NCBI GenBank assembly: GCA_041158165.1
Contig: JBEBBW010000004.1
Location: forward strand, 1 to 64,000
Source: TMED14 sp041158165
GTDB taxonomy: Bacteria > Bacteroidota > Bacteroidia > Flavobacteriales > Schleiferiaceae
Direction: 5' to 3'
DNA: 64,000 nucleotides
Shown: piece after piece, positions 42,944 to 52,101 of the stretch
Numbering within the stretch: the stretch's first letter is position 1
How the letters are laid out: each line of letters begins with the position of its first letter
The notes under the pieces: generated by a model
What the model was told of the DNA's origin: nothing
Seen by the model: the letters and a program-made list of their open reading frames with translations, nothing else
Databases searched by the model: none
Made by a program: the position numbers and the translations under genes

Positions 42944-43687
42944 TTATTCAAATCGGGCGTAGACGAGCGCCATGAAGCGTTCTGCGACGTCGGGGCTCTT
43001 GCTCCAGTCGTAGTCGGGTTGCACCGCCTCGCGAATAAACGTTTCGCATTCTTCTTTGGATTCAAGGGTAGCCAAGTACGCCACAATGCGCTGGTAGTCT
43101 TGGTCGTCGCCGCCAAAGAGGTGCTTCACAAACGCCAGTCGGTCGTTCAGCCCGGCATTCAAGTTGGCGAAGCGGGCATTGACGGATTTTGCGCTTTGGC
43201 TGGTTGGCTGGGTAGCTGGTTGGCTAGGTAGCTCGTTAGCTGGTTGGCTGGTTGGCTGGGTAGCTGGTTGGCTGGGTAGCTCGTTAGCTGGTTGGCTGGT
43301 TGGCTCGTTGGATGGGTAGCTCGTTGGCTTGGTAGCTGGTTGGCCGCTGGTAAGGCCCTCGATTTGGGCGGTTACGGCGGCGGTGAGTCGCGCCTCGGCA
43401 GCCTGTTGGGCGGCGGCAAGCTGGGCTTGAAGCTGTGCTTGAGCAGCGGCTTGAGCGGCAGCCTGGGAGGCGGCGAGCTCGGCGGCTTGGGCTTGAGCGA
43501 GCTCGGCCTGCGTCGCGGCGAACTGTGCCTCGGCCTGGGCTTTGGCGGCCGAAACTTCGGCACGGAATTTTACCTGGTGGGCCTGCACCAAGAGCGATTC
43601 GAGTTGGGAGAGGTCCGCCTCAGTGGGAACCTCAGATTGAAGGGCAGAATGGAGGCCAGAAAGGGCCAAAGAGAGGGCGGTGCTCAT
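42944..43687 (-). CDS. Ala/Gln-rich protein with octamer-encoded Ser-Gln-Pro repeats
   Basis: A 247-residue protein whose C-terminal 65 residues (LNDRLAFVKHLFGGDDQDYQR through AERFMALVYARF) form a conserved Flavobacteriia domain of unknown function. The N-terminal part has a short helical segment, then an Ala/Gln coiled coil (about 40-115), then a 50-residue linker of eight-residue repeats (SQPANELP/SQPATQPT) encoded by the tandem octamer array at 43195-43346. The start at 43687 is chosen because longer readings would be antisense to tdk. Start codons of this gene and tdk are 25 bases apart. First gene of the eight-gene operon. Confidence 0.75.
   Translation of the reverse strand: MSTALSLALSGLHSALQSEVPTEADLSQLESLLVQAHQVKFRAEVSAAKAQAEAQFAATQAELAQAQAAELAASQAAAQAAAQAQLQAQLAAAQQAAEARLTAAVTAQIEGLTSGQPATKPTSYPSNEPTSQPANELPSQPATQPTSQPANELPSQPATQPTSQSAKSVNARFANLNAGLNDRLAFVKHLFGGDDQDYQRIVAYLATLESKEECETFIREAVQPDYDWSKSPDVAERFMALVYARFE
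43195..43346 (-). repeat. Tandem octamer array, locus 2 (19 units)
   Basis: Nineteen octamers in perfect phase, consensus GTTRGCTN or GGTAGCTN on the plus strand (NAGCYAMC on the minus strand). The array lies inside a coding sequence; three octamers make 24 bases or eight codons, producing the SQPANELP-type peptide repeat. Only one point variant (GTTGGATG at 43307-43314) breaks the pattern besides the ends. Confidence 0.95.
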
Positions 43688-43699
43688 GGTGGAAAGCCG

Positions 43700-43707
43700 T
43701 AGTTTAG
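43700..43707 (+). promoter_or_regulatory. -7 box for tdk
   Basis: TAGTTTAG, one mismatch to TAnnTTTG, five bases before the GTG at 43713. Confidence 0.4.
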
Positions 43708-43712
43708 CAGAA

Positions 43713-44306
43713 GTGGAAAAGTACGAAATGTTCCAAGAGCGCGCGCCCCGTTCCGGGCACATTGAAGTGATTGCGGGCTCCATGTTTTCAGGCAAGACCG
43801 AAGAGCTCATTCGCCGACTCAAGCGGGCGCAGATTGCGCAGCTTAAGGTCATGGTTTTCAAACCGCTAACCGACAATCGCTATGCGGACAACGCGGTGGT
43901 TACCCACGACGACGGGCGAATGGAAGCCCAGCCGGTGGCTTCGTCGCATGAAATTTTGGAAGCGGCCCGCGACGTCGAGGTCGTCGGTTTGGACGAAGCG
44001 CAGTTCTTTGACGACGGGATCGTCCGTGTCGCCAATCAACTTGCGGACCAGGGCAAACGCGTGGTCGTGGCCGGCTTGGACATGGACTACAACGGCGTGC
44101 CGTTTGGACCGATGCCCAACCTCATGGCAGTGGCCGAATTTGTGACCAAGGTGCACGCCATTTGTGTGCGCAGCGGGGAACTGGCGCACTACTCGCACCG
44201 ACTTACGGCGGACCCCAACCAGGTGATGCTGGGCGACCGACGCACTTATGAGCCCTTATCTCGCGCCGAATTTGTGCGCGAACGAAACCAAACCCCGGAG
44301 GCGTGA
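43713..44306 (+). CDS. tdk: Thymidine kinase
   Basis: A 197-residue type II thymidine kinase. The P-loop GSMFSGKTEELIRRLKRA, the DEAQFFDDGI and the VAGLDMDYNGVPFGPMPNLMA lasso-region segments are present. The zinc ribbon looks reduced: only CVRSG is recognisable, without clear additional Cys pairs. The GTG at 43713 is supported by promoter spacing; an ATG at 43728 would give 192 residues. It overlaps murF-alr by four bases (GTGA). Confidence 0.9.
   Translation: MEKYEMFQERAPRSGHIEVIAGSMFSGKTEELIRRLKRAQIAQLKVMVFKPLTDNRYADNAVVTHDDGRMEAQPVASSHEILEAARDVEVVGLDEAQFFDDGIVRVANQLADQGKRVVVAGLDMDYNGVPFGPMPNLMAVAEFVTKVHAICVRSGELAHYSHRLTADPNQVMLGDRRTYEPLSRAEFVRERNQTPEA
43716..43723 (-). promoter_or_regulatory. 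-7-like box for the repeat-protein operon
   Basis: TACTTTTC on the minus strand, 28 bases before the ATG at 43687. It lies inside the tdk coding region. Confidence 0.4.
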
Positions 44307-46627
44307 CAGTTCCGAGCTGGACCTTGCGGCAGCTTGCCGAAGTGCTGGGTGCGGACCTCCGTACTTCAGATCCAGGTCGCGTGGTGCGCCGCATGGCGAC
44401 GGACTCCCGGACCACCCAGACGGAGCCCGCCCTTTTTTGGGCCCTCAGCACCCCATCGGGCGACGGACATCGCCACCTTGCTGAAGCCTTGGAGCGGGGC
44501 TGTGTTGCCGCCGTGGTTTCAGCTTCAGGTTGGGCGGACCACGCCGTGCCGGGCTTGGACGTGCTCGTAGTTGCCGACGTTTGGGAGGCACTTTACCGGC
44601 TCGCAGCGGCCCACCGGGCCGCGTACCGCGGCCCGGTGGTGGCCGTGACCGGCTCCAACGGAAAAACCAGCGTCAAAGAACAACTGGCCCACATGCTGGG
44701 CGACCCCACGGTCGCCCGCAGTCCCCGCAGCTACAACTCCAAGCTCGGCGTACCCCTTTCGGTCCTGCAGTTTCCACTCGACGCCTCCATGTGGATCGTC
44801 GAAGTCGGCATTTCGCAGCAGGGCGACATGGCCCGATTTACACCGTGGCTTAAACCGACCCACGGAATCTTCACCGGCCTCGGCGACGCGCACGACGCAG
44901 GCTTCCCAAGCCGCGAAGCCAAACTCGCCGAAAAATGCTCACTTTTTGGTGGGGTCCAAACCCTCCTTGCTGCGGAATCCTTGGCTCCAGCCAAACAGCT
45001 AACCAGCCAACTAGCTAACGAGCCCAAAGTTCCCAGTGCCCTCCTTCGCGCCGAAGGCGCGCGTTGGGTTGGCCCCGACGGGCAGCATTTTGAGATCCCG
45101 CTCGAGTCAGAGGCCGAGCGTTCCAACGCCGGGCTGGCGCTGGCGGCCTGCTACGTGCTGGGGCGGGTTCCGCATGATTTTGATAGCCGCCCGCGCGGCC
45201 CGTTGCGCTTGGAACGGCGCGCCGCCCGCTGGGGCGGCGGCGCGCTGCTCGTCGACCGCTACGCGCTCGACGAGGCCTCGGCCACCGAAGCTATTGAATT
45301 GCTGGCTCAAGAAGCGGCGTCCCCCAAAACGGCACTCATATTTGACGGCTTGGCGTCGCGCTGGAGCGAAGCCTGCGAAGCGTGGGCGAAGCGCTACCCT
45401 GACGTGAAAGTTGTGGTGTGCCGTCCGAACGAATCCGCCTTGGATCAGGGGATGGAAGGGGCGGTGCTGCTCAAGGGCCACGGTGTGGAGCCTGCGCTAG
45501 AGGCCCGCGTCGCACGCCAGCACGACAGCAGCGTGGAACTCGACGTCGACGCCCTGGAGGCGAATCTTCGCCACTACCGGTCGCTGCTGCCCCAGGGCAC
45601 GCGCATCATGGCCATGCTTAAAGCCAACGCGTATGGGCTGGGCGCGGTTCCGGTGGCTAAGGCACTGGAACGCCACCGACTGGAGTACGTGGGAGTGGCA
45701 TATCCAGAGGAAGGCCGCGAACTGCGCGAGGCCGGGGTGCGCACGCCGATCATGGTGCTGAATCCGGGCTATCCGTCGTTTGACTTGATGCTGCGCTACC
45801 GATTGGAGCCCGAGCTTTTTAGTTGGGAGCGCTTGCACGCGTTTGCCGACGCCTTTGGGCGCTACCCGGAGTCCTTGGGCGAAGTGCTTGTCCACATCAA
45901 AGTCGACTCCGGCATGCACCGGCTTGGCTTTGGTCCCCACGAAGGGCGGGCGGTGGCCGAGGCCATTCGGGCGCTTCCGGGGGTGCGCGTCGCGTCGGTG
46001 CTGAGTCATTTCGCGGCGGCCGAAGACGCTGCCCACGATGCGTTTACGCGGCAGCAGTGGGCGCTTTTTTCTCGTTTTGCCGACGACCTTGAAGCGGGCC
46101 TGGGTACCAAAATATGGCGCCACATGGCCAATACCGCGGCGGTGGCTCGGCATGCCTGGGCAGCCGGAGACATGGTGCGCCTCGGCATCGGACTCATGGG
46201 AGCCTCCTTGGATCCGCACGACGCAGAAGCGCTTCAGCCCGTGGTTCACGTGTCGACGACCGTGAGCCAGGTGCGCGTTGTGCCCGCCGGCGAAGGCGTT
46301 TCGTACGGTGCGACCGATGCTGCGCCCCACGACCGAGTGATTGCCACGCTGCCGATTGGCTATGCCGACGGCATTCCACGGGCGCTGAGCAACGGGGTGG
46401 GCAGGGCCTACGCCAACGGCCAGTTTATGCCCATCGTGGGCCGGGTCTGCATGGACATGCTGATGGTCGACGCCACGGGCGTGCCGCTGCACGTCGGGGA
46501 CCGCGTGGAACTTTTGGGCCGGCACGTGCGGCTCGAGGAGGTGGCTAAAGCGTGCGGAACCATTAGTTATGAGGTGCTTACGGGACTTTCGCCGCGCTTG
46601 CCGCGCTTGGTCGCCAACGGACTTTAG
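44303..46627 (+). CDS. Bifunctional MurF ligase / alanine racemase
   Basis: A 774-residue fusion typical of Bacteroidota. Residues 1-405 are the MurF part (UDP-MurNAc-tripeptide-D-Ala-D-Ala ligase), with VTGSNGKTSVKE (about 115-126), SPRSYNSKLGVPLS and RLE near 302. Residues 410-774 are alanine racemase, with PLP Lys440 in MLKANAYG and the catalytic Tyr in VSYGAT. Two oddities occur in the MurF half: an octamer-repeat insertion encoding residues 230-242 (AKQLTSQLANEPK), and a changed DxYN motif (Asp318-Arg-Tyr-Ala321) where the family usually has Asn. The GTG start overlaps the tdk stop. Confidence 0.93.
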   Translation: MTVPSWTLRQLAEVLGADLRTSDPGRVVRRMATDSRTTQTEPALFWALSTPSGDGHRHLAEALERGCVAAVVSASGWADHAVPGLDVLVVADVWEALYRLAAAHRAAYRGPVVAVTGSNGKTSVKEQLAHMLGDPTVARSPRSYNSKLGVPLSVLQFPLDASMWIVEVGISQQGDMARFTPWLKPTHGIFTGLGDAHDAGFPSREAKLAEKCSLFGGVQTLLAAESLAPAKQLTSQLANEPKVPSALLRAEGARWVGPDGQHFEIPLESEAERSNAGLALAACYVLGRVPHDFDSRPRGPLRLERRAARWGGGALLVDRYALDEASATEAIELLAQEAASPKTALIFDGLASRWSEACEAWAKRYPDVKVVVCRPNESALDQGMEGAVLLKGHGVEPALEARVARQHDSSVELDVDALEANLRHYRSLLPQGTRIMAMLKANAYGLGAVPVAKALERHRLEYVGVAYPEEGRELREAGVRTPIMVLNPGYPSFDLMLRYRLEPELFSWERLHAFADAFGRYPESLGEVLVHIKVDSGMHRLGFGPHEGRAVAEAIRALPGVRVASVLSHFAAAEDAAHDAFTRQQWALFSRFADDLEAGLGTKIWRHMANTAAVARHAWAAGDMVRLGIGLMGASLDPHDAEALQPVVHVSTTVSQVRVVPAGEGVSYGATDAAPHDRVIATLPIGYADGIPRALSNGVGRAYANGQFMPIVGRVCMDMLMVDATGVPLHVGDRVELLGRHVRLEEVAKACGTISYEVLTGLSPRLPRLVANGL
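44988..45027 (+). repeat. Tandem octamer array, locus 3 (about 5 units)
   Basis: CAGCCAAA, CAGCTAAC, CAGCCAAC, TAGCTAAC and GAGCCCAA: three perfect and two imperfect NAGCYAMC units inside murF-alr. It is read in the same phase as locus 2, giving QLTSQLANEP. Confidence 0.85.
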
Positions 46628-46629
46628 GC

Positions 46630-46637
46630 TATCTTTC
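46630..46637 (+). promoter_or_regulatory. -7-like box for the O-antigen ligase gene
   Basis: TATCTTTC, five bases before the GTG at 46643. Confidence 0.4.
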
Positions 46638-46642
46638 TCCTC

Positions 46643-47758
46643 GTGGAGCGTCAATTTATCGCCATTTTAGTTCGGGCGGCCGCCATTTTGATGCCGTGGT
46701 GGGACCTCGGATCGGGGGCCGCCTTGGCCCTCGCGGCGCTGATTTCCCTCGTTTCTGCGCGCGGACGCTGGAAGGCCCTACCCGTCGACGTGGCCCTGTG
46801 GGCGGGCTTTGCGGCCCTCGCGGCCAGTGCGCTCTGGACGACCGCGCCCAGTGTGGAAACCCTGCTTCGTTGGTCGCCGCTGTTTTGGGTGCCCTTGGCG
46901 ATGCGCCGCCAGCACAGGGCTTGGCACGAAGGCTTGATAGCCGGGGGCATCGTCGTTTCGCTCGCGCTCTTGGGCCACGGACTCTTTTTGGCGTGGCGCA
47001 CGCAGTCCGTGGATCCGCTGTTTTACCGCGATTTTGCGCAGTTCGCACACCAACACAGCTACCTGACGTTCTACCTCGCGCTGTCGGCGGCCGCCCTTGT
47101 CACTGACCTGAGGTTTCACGGCGTTGTTCGGCCGATTTTACTTGGGCTGTTCGCGCTTGTCGCCGTACTCGCCGGCAGCCGAATGGGTCTTGCTGCCGTT
47201 GTGTTGGGCGGACTTTGGTGGTATTCCGGCCGTTCAGCGTCGCGCCGGGTGCTCCCTTGGGGCCTTGGGCTGGCGGCCGTGCTGCTCGTTGCCGTGGCGC
47301 TCGTTCCGTCAGAGCGCAGCCTTGGAAAGCTCACCAAAGCCGACCCCTACTGGGCTACAGGTTCTGTCGACACCCGTGTTGTTCAGGCGAAGGCCGCATG
47401 GCGCATCATCGCCCAAGATCCCTGGCGCGGCGTGGGCGTCGATGCCGTGCAAGATCGCTTGGACGAGGTGTACGCCGAATGGAACTACCGATTTGGGCTC
47501 AAGCGCCACCTCAACGTGCACAACCAGCTGCTTCAGCTGTGGGCGGGGATGGGTTTACTTGGAATGGGTATTTGGGCCGTCGGACTGGCCTACTGCGCGG
47601 GAAAGTCGTCGTGGAACCGCGGTGCACAGGCATTGGCCCTGGCGTTGCTGCTTTTGCTGCTCACCGAATCGATGCTGGAGCGCGCCATGGGCGTCGTTCT
47701 TGTGGCTACCGCCCTGTACCACAGCTTGCCGCGGCGCATCGACGGAACGTGGCGCTGA
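46643..47758 (+). CDS. O-antigen ligase family (Wzy_C) membrane protein
   Basis: A 371-residue polytopic membrane protein with roughly ten helices and a large periplasmic loop (about residues 225-295, including GVGVDAVQDRLDEVY and HNQLLQLWAGMGLLG), the signature region of the WaaL/Wzy_C family. It would attach or polymerise surface polysaccharide. The GTG start is five bases after a -7 box. It is convergent with rnpA. Confidence 0.82.
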   Translation: MERQFIAILVRAAAILMPWWDLGSGAALALAALISLVSARGRWKALPVDVALWAGFAALAASALWTTAPSVETLLRWSPLFWVPLAMRRQHRAWHEGLIAGGIVVSLALLGHGLFLAWRTQSVDPLFYRDFAQFAHQHSYLTFYLALSAAALVTDLRFHGVVRPILLGLFALVAVLAGSRMGLAAVVLGGLWWYSGRSASRRVLPWGLGLAAVLLVAVALVPSERSLGKLTKADPYWATGSVDTRVVQAKAAWRIIAQDPWRGVGVDAVQDRLDEVYAEWNYRFGLKRHLNVHNQLLQLWAGMGLLGMGIWAVGLAYCAGKSSWNRGAQALALALLLLLLTESMLERAMGVVLVATALYHSLPRRIDGTWR

Positions 47759-47764
47759 AGCCGT

Positions 47765-48142
47765 TTACCACTTCGCTCGGTCGAGCAGGCTGCGCAGCGT
47801 AGCGCGCAGGTCGGCAAGCGACGGGTCGGCAGGCCCGCTGTAGATGAGCCCAAGCAGCTTGGGCTGCTGGGTCTCGAGCCACTGCGCGGGAAGCGCTCCG
47901 CGCTCCAAACGCCAGGCTTCGCGAAGCAAACGCTTGATACGGTTCCGCGCTACGGCGCGACGAAAGTGCTTTTTGGGCGCAGCAACCAGGACCTGAACCC
48001 CGCGTTCGAGGGGTTCGGGAGCGGCGGTCCAAACCACGCGGAGTCCGGCGTCTGCCACGCTGCGCGAGGCTCGGCTAAAAAGGATTCCGATGGAGGTTCG
48101 CGACTTCAGGCGCTCCTCGCGGGGGAAGCGCGCGTCGCTCAT
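47765..48142 (-). CDS. rnpA: Ribonuclease P protein component
   Basis: A 125-residue protein subunit of RNase P. The RNR signature is FRRAVARNRIKRLLREAWRL; the N-terminal basic region (FPREERLKSRTSIGILF) matches. Unlike many bacteria it is not beside rpmH; instead it follows hemD, sharing one base (TAATG). Confidence 0.93.
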   Translation of the reverse strand: MSDARFPREERLKSRTSIGILFSRASRSVADAGLRVVWTAAPEPLERGVQVLVAAPKKHFRRAVARNRIKRLLREAWRLERGALPAQWLETQQPKLLGLIYSGPADPSLADLRATLRSLLDRAKW

Positions 48143-48918
48143 TACTTGCTCTTGTTGGCTTCGTCGACGTAGGCTTCTAGGGCCTGAGCCATCGAAGCGA
48201 ACTTAGGCGACGGAACGGGCACATCCAGAATGAGGTTGTGTTCCTTGGCGGCCTGGTGGGTTGTGCTGCCGAACGCCGCGATGCGCGTGGCGTCTTGCAC
48301 AAAGTTGGGGAAGTTTTTGAAGAGCGATTTGATGCCTTCGGGACTGAAGAACACCAGCATATCGTACTTCACGTCGCTCAAATCACTCAGGTCAGAAGCC
48401 ACCGTTTGGTACATCACGGCGCGCGTCCATTTGACGTTGGCCGCTTCGAGCGCTAAGGGAACTTCAGGGTTCAGCACGTCGGACGTGGGCATTAAAAAAT
48501 GCTCGCCGCGCTGCTTTTTCAGGGTCGGAATCAGGTCGTTGATGTTCGACTTGGCCGGGTAGATCTTGCGCTTGCGGTAGGGAACGAACTTCTGCAGGTA
48601 GAACGCTACCGCCTCGGAGGTACAGAAGTACTTCCACTCGGGGTTAATGGCGACGCGCATCTCTTCGCACATGCGAAAGAAGTGGTCAATTGCATTCCGG
48701 CTCGTGAAAATAAACGCCCTGAATTCGCCTAGGGCAATCTTGTCTTTGCGGAACTCCGCCGCAGTTACGCCTTTAACTTGAATAAAGGGCCTAAAGTCGA
48801 TTTTGAGCTTATGCTTTTCGGCCAGGAGTAAATATGGGTTATTGCCGGCCTGTGGCTCCGGTTGGGAGACCAAAATGCTCTTTACTTTACGCTTGCGCTC
48901 AGCCAATGATAGATCCAT
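48142..48918 (-). CDS. hemD: Uroporphyrinogen-III synthase
   Basis: A 258-residue HemD-family enzyme closing the tetrapyrrole ring. The N-terminal VKSILVSQPEPQAGNNPYLLLAE, FIFTSRNAIDHFF and DMLVFFSPEGIKSLF segments match Bacteroidota HemD. The ATG at 48918 overlaps the DUF4271 gene by 37 bases; a TTG at 48906 is an alternative. Longer readings upstream are antisense artefacts or out of context. rnpA is coupled through a one-base overlap. Confidence 0.85.
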   Translation of the reverse strand: MDLSLAERKRKVKSILVSQPEPQAGNNPYLLLAEKHKLKIDFRPFIQVKGVTAAEFRKDKIALGEFRAFIFTSRNAIDHFFRMCEEMRVAINPEWKYFCTSEAVAFYLQKFVPYRKRKIYPAKSNINDLIPTLKKQRGEHFLMPTSDVLNPEVPLALEAANVKWTRAVMYQTVASDLSDLSDVKYDMLVFFSPEGIKSLFKNFPNFVQDATRIAAFGSTTHQAAKEHNLILDVPVPSPKFASMAQALEAYVDEANKSK

Positions 48919-49481
48919 AACCAGGGAATCGCTTCCAAGGCGCAAAGGTACGCAATTCTGAAGTATAAAGGCCCCGGTCCAGAGGTTATATAAATGTAAG
49001 CGGCACGAAACAAGGAGGTTAAATAAAGTGCGCCAAATACCGCGGCCAAGACGCTTAGGCTGAAGGTGGCGTTGGGCTCTTGGCCGGCTGCGCGCCACCA
49101 TGCGAAGGGCACGGCGAGGATAAGCAGTACCGGCACCAGCACCATGCGAAATTGATGGTAGGCTTGGTGCACGCGAACGGCGTTCCAGATGAAGCCTGCG
49201 AGGCTGTGGATGAGCCATGGAGCAATTAGGACGGCCCCAGTGCGCAGCGGGTGCATGCCTGTTCCCAAGTAGAGCAGCCCGACGGCCAGCCCCATGGAAA
49301 GAAGGGTGATGGCGTTGCCCCAGGCTACTGGCCAACCCTCAACCCAAAGTTGAACCCCCCAGCGCACCACGCGACGGCGTCCTTGGGCGTTCGGAACCCA
49401 AAGGGCCGCGATGATCCAAAGTCCGGCGACGCCTAGGGCGTACCACCACCACGAAATGGGTTCAAAGGGCTCCCCGTACAT
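48882..49481 (-). CDS. DUF4271 membrane protein
   Basis: A 199-residue protein with about five or six hydrophobic helices, matching DUF4271, often encoded next to hemD in Bacteroidota. The ATG at 49481 is preferred over one eight codons upstream (49505), because TACCTTCG ends four bases before it and because the upstream ATG directly abuts the poly-T of the atp terminator. Confidence 0.8.
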   Translation of the reverse strand: MYGEPFEPISWWWYALGVAGLWIIAALWVPNAQGRRRVVRWGVQLWVEGWPVAWGNAITLLSMGLAVGLLYLGTGMHPLRTGAVLIAPWLIHSLAGFIWNAVRVHQAYHQFRMVLVPVLLILAVPFAWWRAAGQEPNATFSLSVLAAVFGALYLTSLFRAAYIYITSGPGPLYFRIAYLCALEAIPWLWIYHWLSASVK

Positions 49482-49485
49482 GCTG

Positions 49486-49493
49486 CGAAGGTA
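49486..49493 (-). promoter_or_regulatory. -7 box for DUF4271-hemD-rnpA
   Basis: TACCTTCG on the minus strand, four bases before the ATG at 49481. Confidence 0.55.
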
Positions 49494-49509
49494 GCCGATT
49501 CTCATAAAA

Positions 49510-49536
49510 AAAGCCCGAGCGGCAAGCCCGGGCTTT
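49510..49536 (-). terminator. Terminator of the atpD-atpC operon
   Basis: An AAAGCCCG/CGGGCTTT stem; on the minus strand it is followed by seven T. A T-rich flank on the plus side makes it nearly symmetric. Confidence 0.85.
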
Positions 49537-49558
49537 GGTTTTTGTCGATCGCAGCGCG

Positions 49559-49798
49559 CTACTTCGCCAGCACGGTCACGGTGTTGCCTGAAACCTCGAC
49601 GACACCGCCGTCGATGGCCACCAATTCACTTCCCTTGGCACCTTCAATTTTCACGGTTCCGGCGGTTAGTGAGGCCATTAACGGAGCGTGGTTCGTCAGG
49701 ATTTGGAACAATCCCTCGGTGCCCGGTAGCTGTACCGCGGTTGCGCTACCCGAATAAAGGTTGCGCTCTGGCGTGATGATGTCGACCTGGAGTGCCAT
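49559..49798 (-). CDS. atpC: ATP synthase epsilon subunit
   Basis: A 79-residue short form of F1 epsilon with only the N-terminal beta-sandwich (DIITPERNLYSG, LPGTEGLFQILTNHAPLMASL); the C-terminal helical hairpin that inhibits ATPase in other bacteria is absent, which is normal for Bacteroidota. It follows atpD after six bases. Confidence 0.93.
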   Translation of the reverse strand: MALQVDIITPERNLYSGSATAVQLPGTEGLFQILTNHAPLMASLTAGTVKIEGAKGSELVAIDGGVVEVSGNTVTVLAK

Positions 49799-49804
49799 GG
49801 CGAA

Positions 49805-51310
<1,506 letters not shown>

Positions 51311-51345
51311 GGTTGTGCGGAATGGAGTAATTCTGAATTCGGGTG

Positions 51346-51353
51346 CAAAGGTA
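51346..51353 (-). promoter_or_regulatory. -7 box for atpDC
   Basis: TACCTTTG on the minus strand, 35 bases before the atpD ATG. Confidence 0.55.
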
Positions 51354-51357
51354 CGAC

Positions 51358-52059
51358 CTAGATGCCTTGCTTACTTAGCTCCCGGTAGCAATAAAAGTGA
51401 AAAAGCGCAGTAAGCGGCCAAACGAGAATATTTAGCCCGATTAGGGCTCCGCTCGCGAGCGAAAGCACCGTCCAAAGCAGCACAGAAGGTATCATAGTTC
51501 CGAAGTTGGATGCCCCCATTTTCACCGACCACGAAAGCGAAGCAACCACGCCAAGGTTGCGGTAAATCAGCGCCAAAGGTGCGAGCCAAAAAAGGGCCGT
51601 CAAGGCCAGCGTGAAGAGTGCGAGCGCCGCAAGCCCAAAAGCAGACTGGGCCCAATTCACCTCTTTAGCCATTGCCGCCATCAGGCCCTCGGGATTTTGG
51701 CGGTACTGCTCCATAAGGTCCAGTAATTCATCGCCGTACAACGACGAAAGTGCAATGCCGAGGACCATTGAAAGTCCGAGCACGAGCAAAATCATGGTGC
51801 TGCCAAGCGCGAGCATGCGCGGCCACGCCGACAGCGCCAGCCTTAGGGCTTGGGTAAAGCGAAGTCCGGGTTCTGCTTCGGCTAAGGTTCCGAGCCCGAC
51901 GTACAGCATCGGAAGCAGAAACAAGCTGGAGGCCATTGCCAGCATGGGATGGATTAAGCCCAGCATGTTCAGGGCCAACGCGATAACTCCGGTCGCCGCG
52001 AAGGGATAGGGGTGGCGTCGAAAGGCGTCGGCGGCCTGGCTAAAAGCGTGCAGCATCAT
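51358..52059 (-). CDS. Polytopic membrane protein of unknown function
   Basis: A 233-residue protein with about six hydrophobic helices, Ala/Leu-rich throughout. I do not recognise a named family; it looks like the general glycerophosphoryl or DUF-type membrane proteins with paired helices. Start is ATG 52059 or the adjacent ATG 52056; longer readings are antisense to ribF. It is divergent from ribF and upstream of atpD on the same strand. Confidence 0.65.
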   Translation of the reverse strand: MMLHAFSQAADAFRRHPYPFAATGVIALALNMLGLIHPMLAMASSLFLLPMLYVGLGTLAEAEPGLRFTQALRLALSAWPRMLALGSTMILLVLGLSMVLGIALSSLYGDELLDLMEQYRQNPEGLMAAMAKEVNWAQSAFGLAALALFTLALTALFWLAPLALIYRNLGVVASLSWSVKMGASNFGTMIPSVLLWTVLSLASGALIGLNILVWPLTALFHFYCYRELSKQGI

Positions 52060-52076
52060 AGCGCGAAGTTCGTAAA

Positions 52077-52084
52077 TATCTTTG
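52077..52084 (+). promoter_or_regulatory. -7 box for ribF
   Basis: TATCTTTG, a perfect match, 17 bases before the GTG start of ribF. Confidence 0.55.
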
Positions 52085-52101
52085 CCCTCGACCTCGTTCC
52101 T

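Noticed and set aside
43195..43346. CRISPR array
   Set aside because: Units are directly abutting octamers without spacers, and no cas gene is present.
43688..43876. N-terminal extension of the repeat-containing protein
   Set aside because: It is antisense to tdk and would swallow the divergent promoter region.
48919..49335. N-terminal extension of hemD
   Set aside because: It runs through the DUF4271 gene in another frame and has no family similarity.
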